Shown here: positions 8,180 through 15,752 of the stretch, piece after piece
How positions within the stretch are numbered: position 1 is the stretch's first letter
Layout: every line of letters begins with the position of its first letter
Assembly (NCBI GenBank): GCA_028277105.1
Contig: JANQHO010000161.1
Location: forward strand, 1 to 54,852
Source of the DNA: Owenweeksia sp.
Lineage (GTDB): Bacteria > Bacteroidota > Bacteroidia > Flavobacteriales > Schleiferiaceae
Direction of reading: 5' to 3'
DNA length: 54,852 nucleotides
Made by a program: the position numbers and the translations under genes
Notes under the pieces: generated by a model
Seen by the model: only the letters and a program-made list of their open reading frames with translations
The model's database searches: none
What the model was told of the DNA's origin: nothing

Positions 8180-8668
8180 TTAAATACACTTGAAATAATC
8201 GAAAGGTTCCTGGCAGTTTGTGCACTTATAAAGGGCTTTGCAGGGCGTAGAACCAAACTGACTTACCATGGTAGTTTCCTGGGAACCACAATGTGGGCAT
8301 TGTACCTGTTTGGGTTTTCCAAATAAGACCGATTTATCAGCAGAAGAGCCTTCAGGAGGAGCAATTCCATATTCTCTCAATCTTTCCTTGCCCTTATCCG
8401 TCATCCAATCAGTGGTCCAGGGCGGGGAAAGAACGGTTTGTACTTCAACATTATCTAATCCTTCCTGAAGTAACTTCCCCTTGATATTCTGTTCGATCTC
8501 GTTCATGGCCGGACAGCCGGAATAGGTAGGGGTAATTTTAACTACCGGATGATCTCCTGCGAGATCCACTTCTCTTACCACTCCCATGTCTACCACTGTC
8601 AATACCGGTATCTCAGGGTCGGTAACCTCTTCCAGCCATTGCCATATTTGATCTTCCTTAGTTTTCAT
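8180..8668 (-). CDS. paaD: Phenylacetate oxygenase assembly factor, Fe-S/DUF59 type
   Basis: This 162-residue protein has an N-terminal MIP18/DUF59 domain (TDPEIPVLTVVDMGVV at about 16-31, and C52 in SGCPAM) and a C-terminal zinc or iron binding region with C124-x2-C127, C143, C149-x2-C152 and C161. This is the PaaD architecture. PaaD is needed for activity of the PaaABCE oxygenase and probably helps insert or mature its metal centre. Length is normal. A 64-bp spacer with a perfect inverted repeat separates it from paaC. Confidence 0.92.
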   Translation of the reverse strand: MKTKEDQIWQWLEEVTDPEIPVLTVVDMGVVREVDLAGDHPVVKITPTYSGCPAMNEIEQNIKGKLLQEGLDNVEVQTVLSPPWTTDWMTDKGKERLREYGIAPPEGSSADKSVLFGKPKQVQCPHCGSQETTMVSQFGSTPCKALYKCTNCQEPFDYFKCI

Positions 8669-8676
8669 TGTTGATT

Positions 8677-8721
8677 GGTTGATTTGTTAACTGGTAAACT
8701 CTACTAATTAACAAATCAACC
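8677..8721. repeat. Inverted repeat in the paaC-paaD spacer
   Basis: Arms GGTTGATTTGTTAA (8677-8690) and TTAACAAATCAACC (8708-8721) are perfect 14-bp inverted repeats separated by 17 bp. Flanking bases extend the symmetry imperfectly. The sequence resembles the repeats around the four-helix-bundle gene at 6921-7347 but encloses no gene. In the paa transcript it would form a hairpin between paaC and paaD. Confidence 0.7.
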
Positions 8722-8732
8722 CGTTAACCAAA

Positions 8733-9485
8733 TTACCACTCCGCCTCAGGGTGCATCCGCGGCAGATGCTGCATTTCGGCCAAAATATAACCGAGATATT
8801 CACTGTGTTCTCCCTGTTTGCCTCCGCTTTGCATCCAGTCGTCTTGCGGTTTTTTCAGAGTAGCCACATCCAGTATTTCAGCAACTTTTTGGTGCCACTG
8901 TTCTTTAATGGGAGCCAGATCTACTGCTACACCCTCTTCGATCAGCTTTTGATCGATCTCATCCATGGTAAACATCTCTCCCGTCCACATCCATAGATCA
9001 TCGATGGACTTTTGAACGCGCTGATGGCTCTCTTCGGTGCCGTCACCCAAACGGATAATCCACTCGGCACTCCACTGGGCGTGATAAGTGATCTCTTTAA
9101 TCGCCTTTTGAGCTACGGCCTTTAAGTGATCATCTTTACTGTTGAGAAGCTCTGTGTAAAAGAAGTAGTTGTAGGTGTCAAATAAAAACTGGCGGGCCAG
9201 GGTATCGCCCCAGTCCCCGTTGGGAAGTTCCAGTATCAGCAGATTGTAATATTCAGTTATATCCCTGAAAAAGGCCACTTTATCTTCGGTATAGCTTTCT
9301 CCTTTCTGCCGGGCAGCATATTGCAATAACATGCGCGCCTGGCCAAGGTGATCGAGAGCTATGTTGGAGAGAGCAATATCCTGTTCTAATACGGGACCAT
9401 GGCCACACCATTCGGCCAACCTGTGCCCCAGGATAAGGGCATTATCGCCTAAACGCAAGGTATAGTGAAGTAGTTCTTTTTGCAA
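8733..9485 (-). CDS. paaC: Phenylacetyl-CoA epoxidase structural subunit
   Basis: This 250-residue ferritin-fold protein matches PaaC (LRLGDNALILGHRLAEW, IALSNIALDHLGQARMLL, EITYHAQWSAEWIIRLGDGT). PaaC pairs with PaaA in the oxygenase core and is structural rather than catalytic. The frame begins with TTG at 9485: no in-frame ATG or GTG occurs before the upstream stop at 9498-9500, and the translated start aligns with the family start. It lies 22 bp after paaB. Confidence 0.92.
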   Translation of the reverse strand: MQKELLHYTLRLGDNALILGHRLAEWCGHGPVLEQDIALSNIALDHLGQARMLLQYAARQKGESYTEDKVAFFRDITEYYNLLILELPNGDWGDTLARQFLFDTYNYFFYTELLNSKDDHLKAVAQKAIKEITYHAQWSAEWIIRLGDGTEESHQRVQKSIDDLWMWTGEMFTMDEIDQKLIEEGVAVDLAPIKEQWHQKVAEILDVATLKKPQDDWMQSGGKQGEHSEYLGYILAEMQHLPRMHPEAEW

Positions 9486-9507
9486 TTTTCGACTTTGTTA
9501 TCTCAGT

Positions 9508-9804
9508 TTAAATATGTCCTACCTCATCGGGTATATCGTAAAAAGTGGGATGGCGATATACTTTATCGTCAGCTGGGGTAAAAAGCGGCTCTTTTTCATC
9601 GGGGCTGGAAGCGGTTATGGCTTCGGATTCCACTACCCAAATGCTTATACCTTCACTCCTGCGGGTGTAAACATCGCGGGCATTTTTAATGGCCATCTGA
9701 GCATCCGGAGCGTGGATACTGCCTACGTGCTTATGACTTAACCCATTGCGAGAGCGGATAAATACCTCCCAGATCATCCAGTTGTCTTTGTTTTCTTCCG
9801 ACAT
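9508..9804 (-). CDS. paaB: Phenylacetyl-CoA epoxidase small subunit
   Basis: A 98-residue PaaB protein (WMIWEVFIRSRNGLSHKHVG, RDVYTRRSEGISIWVVESEAI). PaaB bridges PaaAC heterodimers in the multicomponent epoxidase. The start is placed at ATG 9804 because the longer frame to 9891 would run into paaA and would add 29 residues absent from the family. The gene starts 37 bp downstream of the paaA stop. Confidence 0.92.
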   Translation of the reverse strand: MSEENKDNWMIWEVFIRSRNGLSHKHVGSIHAPDAQMAIKNARDVYTRRSEGISIWVVESEAITASSPDEKEPLFTPADDKVYRHPTFYDIPDEVGHI

Positions 9805-9841
9805 ATCTCTTATTGTAATCTCTTTCTTTTTTAGTACAAAC

Positions 9842-10792
9842 CTATGCCGCGCTTTGCTTGCTGTGCTCGGCTTGTTTACGGGCGTAGACATTGGCGGCTT
9901 CTCTTACCCATTTGCCTTCGGCATGGGCTTTGTTACGGGCATCCATACGCTGTTTATTGCATTTGCCCTTGCCGCTGATCACATCATAAAATTCTTCCCA
10001 GTCGATCTCACTGTGGTCGTAGTGACCTCTTTCTTCATTCCATTTCAGTTTCGGATCGGGTATGGTGAGGCCCAGGAACTCGGCCTGGGGAACGGTTTTA
10101 TCGATAAACTCCTCGCGCAGTTCGTCATTGGACTTACGCTTGATCTTCCATTTCATACTTTGAGCTGAGTTGGGCGAATGATCATCGGTAGGGCCAAACA
10201 TCATCAGCGAAGGCCACCACCAACGGTTAAGGGAATCTTGCGCCATTTTCTTCTGGGCTTCTGTTCCGCGCACCAGCGTCAGCAAAATTTCATAGCCCTG
10301 GCGTTGGTGAAAGCTTTCTTCTTTGCAAATGCGAACCATGGCCCGGGCATAAGGCCCGTAAGAAGTGCGGCACAACATTACCTGGTTGGCAATAGCAGCT
10401 CCGTCTACCAGCCAGCCAATGGCTCCTATATCGGCCCAGGTGGGAGTGGGATAATTGAAGATGCTGGAATATTTGGCTTTGCCATCTAAAAGGTCTTTTA
10501 CTAAAGCCTGACGGTCGGCCCCTAAAGTTTCTGCCGCTGAATAGAGATATAAACCATGACCGGCTTCGTCCTGCACTTTGGCCAGAAGGGCTACCTTTCT
10601 GCGTAAAGAGGGCGCCCTGGTAATCCAATTGGCTTCGGGAAGCATCCCTACTACTTCAGAATGGGCATGCTGGCTGATCTGGCGGATCAGGGTTTTGCGA
10701 TATTTTTCCGGCATCCAGTCTTTGGGCTCTACTTTGTTTTCAGCGTCTACGTATTGTTGAAAGCGCTCTTCTAAACTCAATTCTTTCGTCAT
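9842..10792 (-). CDS. paaA: Phenylacetyl-CoA epoxidase catalytic subunit
   Basis: The 316-residue catalytic subunit of the diiron ring 1,2-epoxidase. Candidate iron ligands are E46 ([10 protein letters not shown]), E76 and H79 (QDEAGHG), D129 (WLVDGAA), and E158 with H161 (KEESFHQ), the two EXXH pairs expected of a bacterial multicomponent monooxygenase. It accepts phenylacetyl-CoA and oxygen, with electrons from PaaE. paaA is the first gene of the leftward operon. A TATCTTTG element (10829-10822, minus strand) lies about 30 bp upstream. Confidence 0.95.
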   Translation of the reverse strand: MTKELSLEERFQQYVDAENKVEPKDWMPEKYRKTLIRQISQHAHSEVVGMLPEANWITRAPSLRRKVALLAKVQDEAGHGLYLYSAAETLGADRQALVKDLLDGKAKYSSIFNYPTPTWADIGAIGWLVDGAAIANQVMLCRTSYGPYARAMVRICKEESFHQRQGYEILLTLVRGTEAQKKMAQDSLNRWWWPSLMMFGPTDDHSPNSAQSMKWKIKRKSNDELREEFIDKTVPQAEFLGLTIPDPKLKWNEERGHYDHSEIDWEEFYDVISGKGKCNKQRMDARNKAHAEGKWVREAANVYARKQAEHSKQSAA

Positions 10793-10821
10793 GGCTTTTT
10801 ATTTTTTTGGGCGACAGTTTA

Positions 10822-10829
10822 CAAAGATA
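10822..10829 (-). promoter_or_regulatory. Candidate -7 element for paaA
   Basis: Read on the minus strand this is TATCTTTG, an exact TAnnTTTG element, 29 bp before the paaA ATG. No TTG lies at the normal distance upstream, so only half of the consensus is present. Confidence 0.45.
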
Positions 10830-10862
10830 ATCATCAAGTGTTAAACATATACTCCACCATGA

Positions 10863-10893
10863 TTGTTCCTTAGGGCTGTGAAAGTTACTTTTG
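10863..10893 (+). promoter_or_regulatory. Bacteroidota-type promoter for paaE
   Basis: TTG at 10863-10865, a 20-bp spacer, then TACTTTTG at 10886-10893 match the primary-sigma promoter consensus TTG-N19-21-TAnnTTTG of Bacteroidota. It ends 18 bp before the ATG at 10912 and predicts a very short leader. It lies in the 119-bp space shared with paaA. Confidence 0.7.
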
Positions 10894-10911
10894 CCAAAAT
10901 TGATTTACAAC

Positions 10912-12057
10912 ATGCTTAATTTTTTCAAGAAGGCTTCTTCCCCTAAAAAATCCCTTTTTACCAATGAGAAAAAGCAAGGCCGACCAAAATTCCATACTTT
11001 AAGGGTTAATGATATAACCCGGGAAACGGAAGATTGTGTTTCGGTAGCTTTTGAAGTTCCGGCTGAGCTAGAGAACGATTACCGTTTTATTCCCGGCCAG
11101 TACCTCACCCTGGAAACGGAGATTGACGGTGAAAAGGTAAGAAGGAGTTACAGCCTTTGTTCGAGCCCTTTAGACGGGGAATTAAGAGTAGCTATTAAAA
11201 AAGTTGAGTATGGCCAGTTTTCGAGCTGGGCTAATGAAAAACTGAACGTAGGAACGGAAATGGAGGTGATGACGCCTGACGGTAATTTTTACACCGAACT
11301 GAAGGCTGATCATAAAAAAAATTACGTGGCTTTTGCAGCTGGTTCGGGTATTACTCCTGTATATTCCATTATGAAATCGGTTTTGGAAATGGAGCCTAAC
11401 AGCACCTTTACACTGTTTTACGGCAATAAAACCAGCCATTCGGTTATTTTCAGGGATAAAATTGACGGGCTTAAAAACCGCTATATGAACCGCCTGGAAG
11501 TGCACCATGTGTTGAGCCGTGAAGACCAGGGTACAGACTACCTGAAGGGGAGGATTGACGAGGCCAAGTGTATGCACTTTTCGGAAAAGTTCTTTGATGC
11601 TGAAAAGGTGGATGCCTTTTTCCTTTGTGGACCGGAAGCCATGATCAATTGTGTAAGCGATACCCTGCAGAAAATAGGAGTAGATAAATCGAAGATCCAC
11701 TATGAGTTGTTTACTTCTCCCAGCCAGAGTCTGGCTCATAAAACCAAAGCTTCCTCTGATAAAAAAGACGGTAAGCTAATGTCTGATGTGACAGTGATCC
11801 TGGATGGTGATGAGACTCATTTTACCATTAGTTCTGACGGTGATTCCGTTCTGGATGCTGCTCTGGATGCCGGGGCAGATGTTCCTTATGCCTGTAAAGG
11901 AGCGGTATGTTGTACCTGCCGGGCCAGGGTACTGGAAGGTTCGGTGGAAATGGAGATGAATTATGCCCTGGAAGATGATGAGGTGGAAGACGGTTATGTA
12001 TTGACTTGCCAAAGCCATCCCACCAGCAAAAAATTGGTGGTGAGTTATGACGAATAA
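10912..12057 (+). CDS. paaE: Phenylacetyl-CoA epoxidase reductase (FAD/NAD(P)H and [2Fe-2S])
   Basis: A 381-residue ferredoxin reductase that passes electrons from NAD(P)H to the PaaA diiron site. The FAD domain carries RRSYS (77-81), the nucleotide-binding domain carries GSGITP (144-149), and the C-terminal ferredoxin domain has C328-x4-C333-x2-C336 plus C366. Start ATG 10912 is chosen over TTG 10891 because the TTG lies inside the promoter -7 element. Unlike E. coli, where paaE follows paaD, here it is transcribed divergently from paaABCD. It ends 1 bp before the convergent acetyltransferase gene. Confidence 0.93.
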   Translation: MLNFFKKASSPKKSLFTNEKKQGRPKFHTLRVNDITRETEDCVSVAFEVPAELENDYRFIPGQYLTLETEIDGEKVRRSYSLCSSPLDGELRVAIKKVEYGQFSSWANEKLNVGTEMEVMTPDGNFYTELKADHKKNYVAFAAGSGITPVYSIMKSVLEMEPNSTFTLFYGNKTSHSVIFRDKIDGLKNRYMNRLEVHHVLSREDQGTDYLKGRIDEAKCMHFSEKFFDAEKVDAFFLCGPEAMINCVSDTLQKIGVDKSKIHYELFTSPSQSLAHKTKASSDKKDGKLMSDVTVILDGDETHFTISSDGDSVLDAALDAGADVPYACKGAVCCTCRARVLEGSVEMEMNYALEDDEVEDGYVLTCQSHPTSKKLVVSYDE

Positions 12058-12058
12058 A

Positions 12059-12502
12059 CTAAGGTTCCAGGGTCATGTCCACGTGCCAGACACCAAAATC
12101 CGGATAGGGCTCTGAAATTGTTTTAAAGCCAAAGCTTTGATAAAAAACTTCGAGATAGGTTTGGGCCTGAATTTTTAAGGTCTGGCCGGGGTATTGTTTC
12201 CTGGTTTTTTCAACCGCCTCAGCAAAGAGTTTTCGCCCGTATCCTTTATCCCGGTGATCCTTATCTACAGCCACCCGGCCGATGGAAGGTTCATCGTATA
12301 TTTCTCCCGGGGCTACCAGGCGGGCGTAAGCCACCAGTTTGCCGTTCTCATATCCGAGTATGTGTTGTGAGTTTTGGTCGTGGCCATCCGCTTCCTGATA
12401 AGCACAATGCTGCTCCACCACAAACACTTTTATCCTTAAGTCCAGGCAGGCGTAAAGCTCATCCCGGCTGAGTTCTCCCCACTTTTTAACTTGTATTTCC
12501 AT
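12059..12502 (-). CDS. elaA: ElaA-type GNAT acetyltransferase
   Basis: A 147-residue GNAT protein of the ElaA family: RIKVFVVEQHCAYQEADG, HILGYENGKLVAYARLV and the acetyl-CoA binding segment HRDKGYGRKLF follow ElaA closely, as does the terminal VFYQSFGF motif. ElaA proteins transfer an acetyl group from acetyl-CoA, but the physiological substrate is not known. It is convergent with paaE and isolated from the sigma factor operon behind it by a terminator. Confidence 0.85.
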   Translation of the reverse strand: MEIQVKKWGELSRDELYACLDLRIKVFVVEQHCAYQEADGHDQNSQHILGYENGKLVAYARLVAPGEIYDEPSIGRVAVDKDHRDKGYGRKLFAEAVEKTRKQYPGQTLKIQAQTYLEVFYQSFGFKTISEPYPDFGVWHVDMTLEP

Positions 12503-12514
12503 AGGCTTAAAAGT

Positions 12515-12551
12515 AAAAAGCCCCGGCCGAACAATCGAACCAGGACTTTTT
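12515..12551 (-). terminator. Rho-independent terminator of the sigma/barrel operon
   Basis: On the minus strand, arms at 12551-12540 and 12526-12515 pair over 12 bp, allowing two G-U pairs, around a 13-base loop. A T-rich tract formed by the A-runs at 12511-12519 follows. It lies just past the stop of the outer-membrane barrel gene. Confidence 0.6.
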
Positions 12552-12566
12552 TGAGAAAGAAGCCTT

Positions 12567-13880
12567 TTATAAAGTCAGCCCGATGGCTATAGAAGCCATA
12601 TTGTAATTGGGTCCCCTGTCTTCCTGGAAAAAGCTGTTCAGATCGTATTTAGCGGTAATCTTAAAGCTATCAAAACCTAGCTGGGCCATGAGGCCGTAAC
12701 GGAATTGGTTGGTAAAGAAATCTCCATCTGTATCTTCTTCCACTTCCTGGTTCAGGGCATTCTTGAAATCGATTTTACGATCAAAATCAACGCGAACGCC
12801 TGCATAGCCCCCCAGTCCCAGGGTAAAAGCATCATCGGTTTTACCTACATCACTAAAGTCGAGCTGGAACATTACCGGTACATTGAAATAGGTCATCAAA
12901 TATTTGGATCTTGTAACCTGCTTTTCGTTATCGCTAGCAAAAAAGGCCAGGCTATCGGTTGTTTGCAAGGTATTGTCTCCCTTTAGCCTGAAGTTGTGCC
13001 AGGAAATTTCCAGTCCGTACTTGAGGTACCACTTGCTGTAAGGGTTGCCCAGGCGGGTCTTCCAGCCTGCTCCCAGTTCAAATTGGGTGGACTTCCATAG
13101 GTTGAGTTCTGCCGGGTCGTTCACTACAATAAATTGCCCGTCTTCCATTTGGACGTTGAAACCAAAATTAATGTCGAAATAGCCGGTGGTTGTTTTGATC
13201 TTTTTGCGCTTGCGGTCACCTGACCCCGGAGAGAGGCTGTCATTACCATCATCATCGTCTTTAAACCTGAAGGCAAAAGGTTTGTCTCCTTCTTTTCCTT
13301 CGTGGATCTCTATACCATCGTCTGAAATGATGATCTTTCGGCTCCTTCTTATGGTATCAGTCTTTGTATTGGTATCAGGAGCTTTAGACTTGGGAAATGG
13401 AGGTACGGGCGGTACCGGTGGTACGGGTCTACCTGCTTCAATATTGGCTTCATATTGTTCTTCCCAGGCTTCCATTTCAGCCTCGTATTTTTCTTCCCAG
13501 GCCTCCCATTGTGCTTCGTAATTTTCGCCCCATAACTCCATTACATCTCCCAGCAGCTCCATGTTTTCTTCGGTGCGTTCATTTATCATCTCCCGCATTT
13601 CTTCGGCTTCTTCGGCTGTTATCTCTCCGTTGGCTTCTTGTTTATCAATCTGGGCCAGCATCTCCTGTCTTTGTCTTTGAATGGCGGCAGCCGTTTCCGA
13701 GATCTCTCTTACTACTTTGTTCAGATCGAGGCTGGATAAGCTGTTAAGGTTTTCTAATTCTATAGTTACACTGTTTTCCAGCACTTTTATTTCAACGTCT
13801 TTGTTATTGGTGGTATCACTCTGAGCCTGTAGGCCCATTACTCCCAAGGTGAGGAGACCGCACATTATCGTTTTTTTCAT
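12567..13880 (-). CDS. Outer-membrane beta-barrel protein with periplasmic hendecad coiled coil
   Basis: The 437-residue product has a signal peptide (1-20, ending GLQAQ) and a long charged helical region (about 40-150). The helix includes 11-residue repeats YEAQWEAWEEK, YEAEMEAWEEQ, YEANIEAG (121-150). A Pro-Val-rich hinge (152-163) follows, then an acidic linker and a C-terminal outer-membrane barrel domain (about 232-437, GYFDINFGFNVQM to MASIAIGLTL). Start ATG 13880 is chosen; the longer frame would need TTG 13889. It is the last gene of an operon with an ECF sigma factor, a membrane anti-sigma protein and a heptad-repeat protein. I infer that it senses outer-membrane state and relays it through the periplasm; no enzymatic role is visible. 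Confidence 0.8.
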   Translation of the reverse strand: MKKTIMCGLLTLGVMGLQAQSDTTNNKDVEIKVLENSVTIELENLNSLSSLDLNKVVREISETAAAIQRQRQEMLAQIDKQEANGEITAEEAEEMREMINERTEENMELLGDVMELWGENYEAQWEAWEEKYEAEMEAWEEQYEANIEAGRPVPPVPPVPPFPKSKAPDTNTKTDTIRRSRKIIISDDGIEIHEGKEGDKPFAFRFKDDDDGNDSLSPGSGDRKRKKIKTTTGYFDINFGFNVQMEDGQFIVVNDPAELNLWKSTQFELGAGWKTRLGNPYSKWYLKYGLEISWHNFRLKGDNTLQTTDSLAFFASDNEKQVTRSKYLMTYFNVPVMFQLDFSDVGKTDDAFTLGLGGYAGVRVDFDRKIDFKNALNQEVEEDTDGDFFTNQFRYGLMAQLGFDSFKITAKYDLNSFFQEDRGPNYNMASIAIGLTL

Positions 13881-13910
13881 CACTATCAATTATTTATACT
13901 TTTTGTATTG

Positions 13911-14297
13911 CTATTCAACATTTATTTGAGGTTCTTCCACCTCAGGTTGTGTGGTTGGCTCCGGCATGCTCTCCATAGTTTCTTCCAGCTCCCGGGCCCA
14001 GTTCTCCATGCTCTCGCCAAAAATTTCCATTTGCTCTGCAAATGCCTCCATGCTTTGGGCAAAGACTTCCATCTGGCTTTCCACCATTTCTTCCTGCCAT
14101 TGCATCGACATATCTTGAAACTGGTTCTCGGGAAATGATCTTTCCATTTTTTCTTTCAATGCTTTTATTCCTTCCCGGGTTTGATCGAATTGTGTTTCTA
14201 TTTTCTGTTTGGTCAGTTTATCTTTTTCTCCGGATTGGGCCCAGCAACCCAAACCTGATAAAAGAAGGGCTAGCACAATGAGGTTGCGTTTTATCAT
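13911..14297 (-). CDS. Small periplasmic heptad-repeat coiled-coil protein
   Basis: A 128-residue secreted protein with a signal peptide (MIKRNLIVLALLLSGLGCWAQ). The cysteine before WAQ does not form a standard lipobox, so signal peptidase I cleavage after WA is more likely. Residues about 80-112 are a run of seven-residue units: MEVFAQS, MEAFAEQ, MEIFGES, MENWARE, a continuous amphipathic helix rich in Met and Phe. The C-terminus is Pro/Glu-rich. It lies between the membrane anti-sigma gene and the barrel gene whose helix carries similar aromatic-acidic repeats, so the two may form a coiled-coil complex in the periplasm. Confidence 0.75.
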   Translation of the reverse strand: MIKRNLIVLALLLSGLGCWAQSGEKDKLTKQKIETQFDQTREGIKALKEKMERSFPENQFQDMSMQWQEEMVESQMEVFAQSMEAFAEQMEIFGESMENWARELEETMESMPEPTTQPEVEEPQINVE

Positions 14298-14308
14298 TAT
14301 TGTTTGAT

Positions 14309-15028
14309 TTATTTGTTAAACAGTTTTCCGAGATTGAGATTGAGTTCCAGTTGAGGTTTTCCCTTTGTTTTGGGCAGCTCTACCGGCTCTCCGTTTACAA
14401 TATTGTTCAATTGGGTACCGGCATAGGCCAGTAGCCTTTCTGTAAATTCGGGCTCCGGGATTTCTCCGTTTTTCTCTTCTGCATATAGTCTTCCGGTAGT
14501 AGATGCGGTGTTGTATTTCAACCTGATCTTTATCTTTTTAGACTTCTCCATTTCCTGATCAATTTCATCTACATCCAGACGGGTATCGGCAAAGAGGGGA
14601 AAGTCGGTTTCCAAATCTTCTTCATCGGCTACGGGAAGCTGGTTGCTCACCAGATAGCGACTGTTTTTATTCACCTTGACAGGGCGTATGATTTCAATTG
14701 TTTCTACAGGACGCTTTTCCTTTTCTTCTTGTATTTCTGTTGCTGTGGGCTCGGCATTCCCCTGTTTGTTTTGATTGTCCCTTACCTGTTCCTGTGATTT
14801 GTTATTGGGAGTAGGATCACTAAAAACCGGGGTGTAAAAATAAAGCCAGCCGGACAGGCCTATAAGAAGGCTTACAGAGGCAGCCCTCAGGGCAAACCAA
14901 CCACCAAAACCACGGGATTCCGGGTTGATCTCTGAGGTTATCTGCTCCCATACTTTATCAGAGGGTTGGGTTTTGTGTTTCTCCAGTCTCTCCTGAAATA
15001 ATTCGTCTATGGGGTGTTGCTCTTTCAT
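14309..15028 (-). CDS. Membrane anti-sigma factor
   Basis: A 239-residue single-pass protein: a short cytoplasmic N-terminus (1-43) with the motif PSDKVWEQI typical of Bacteroidota anti-sigma factors, one membrane helix (about 44-66), and a charged periplasmic tail (67-239) without a barrel. Its ATG overlaps the sigma factor stop by 4 bp (ATGA), the usual pairing of an ECF sigma factor with its anti-sigma. It would hold the sigma factor at the inner membrane until released. The cytoplasmic domain shows no zinc-binding His/Cys motif. Confidence 0.8.
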   Translation of the reverse strand: MKEQHPIDELFQERLEKHKTQPSDKVWEQITSEINPESRGFGGWFALRAASVSLLIGLSGWLYFYTPVFSDPTPNNKSQEQVRDNQNKQGNAEPTATEIQEEKEKRPVETIEIIRPVKVNKNSRYLVSNQLPVADEEDLETDFPLFADTRLDVDEIDQEMEKSKKIKIRLKYNTASTTGRLYAEEKNGEIPEPEFTERLLAYAGTQLNNIVNGEPVELPKTKGKPQLELNLNLGKLFNK

Positions 15029-15588
15029 TTTTCTCTGTACAATAATTCGTTATTCTGTAGTTTTTGCTGTAGCTGTTGTCTTGCCTTGCTCAACTGCGAT
15101 TTTGAGGTATTCTCTGATATTCCCAGTTTTTCGGCAATTTCTTTATGCCCGTAACCTTCAAGGGCAAAGAGGTTAAAAACCGTCCGGTAGCCCAGGGGTA
15201 ATTCACTTATAAGCTGCAACAGATAGTCAGAATCTATTTTTTCCTGCAATTGCTCGTGGGCTACCTCCCGGTGGTTTTCTTCTTCTATCTCCACAAAAAG
15301 GTTTTTCTGGTAGCGGATATAATTCAAAGATTCATTTACCATTATCCTGCGTATCCATCCTCCCAGGGGGCCTTTGCCGGAAAACTGGTCTATTTTTCTA
15401 AAAACTTTGATAAATGCATTGGACAATACTTCTTCTGCATCTTCGGTTGTTTTCACATAGCGCCTGCATACACTCAGCATTTGGGGAGCAAATCTTTCGT
15501 ACAACTCTCTTTGAGCGGCTTGATTTCCTCTTTTGCACTGTTTTACCAGCTTACTTTCTTGTGTGGGCAGTTTTACCAGCTTTCCCAT
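15025..15588 (-). CDS. ECF-family RNA polymerase sigma factor
   Basis: This 187-residue sigma factor has region 2 (LVKQCKRGNQAAQRELYERF, AEEVLSNAFIKVFRKIDQF, GGWIRRIMVNESLNYIR) and region 4 (LPLGYRTVFNLFALEGYGHKEIAEKLG with a helix-turn-helix). There is no region 1 or 3, as expected for ECF factors. It is 4 bp overlapped with the membrane anti-sigma gene. It is similar in layout to the sigma factor at 24181-24720. Upstream on the minus strand are a TATTTTTG element (15671-15664) and a small hairpin in the leader (15635-15651). Confidence 0.92.
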   Translation of the reverse strand: MGKLVKLPTQESKLVKQCKRGNQAAQRELYERFAPQMLSVCRRYVKTTEDAEEVLSNAFIKVFRKIDQFSGKGPLGGWIRRIMVNESLNYIRYQKNLFVEIEEENHREVAHEQLQEKIDSDYLLQLISELPLGYRTVFNLFALEGYGHKEIAEKLGISENTSKSQLSKARQQLQQKLQNNELLYREK

Positions 15589-15634
15589 TTTTAGGTTAAA
15601 GGCTTTGTACTAATGACAACTTTTCATCGTCCGG

Positions 15635-15651
15635 AGGTTGTCTCGCAACCT
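15635..15651 (-). promoter_or_regulatory. Leader hairpin and weak promoter elements upstream of the ECF sigma gene
   Basis: AGGTTG (15635-15640) and CAACCT (15646-15651) form a 6-bp stem with loop TCTCG in the presumed leader. TATTTTTG on the minus strand (15671-15664) is an exact -7 element, but the nearest TTG is 23 bp further upstream, so the promoter is only tentative. Confidence 0.35.
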
Positions 15652-15695
15652 GAATCTTTTTCTCAAAAATAGCTAATACCCTGAATAACAGAAAC

Positions 15696-15723
15696 AAAAA
15701 ACCCTTCCGCTAGGCGGAAGGGT
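15696..15723 (-). terminator. Strong rho-independent terminator of the T9SS gene
   Basis: On the minus strand ACCCTTCCGC pairs perfectly with GCGGAAGGGT (arms 15714-15723 and 15701-15710) around a 3-base loop, followed by six T residues (15701-15696). It lies 30 bp past the stop of the T9SS gene and separates it from the sigma factor operon. Confidence 0.88.
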
Positions 15724-15752
15724 CGGGGGAAACTACGGTTAGTAGACTACTC

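Noticed and set aside
9508..9891. PaaB frame starting at 9891
   Set aside because: It overlaps paaA by 50 bp and adds 29 residues not seen in PaaB; ATG 9804 gives the family length.
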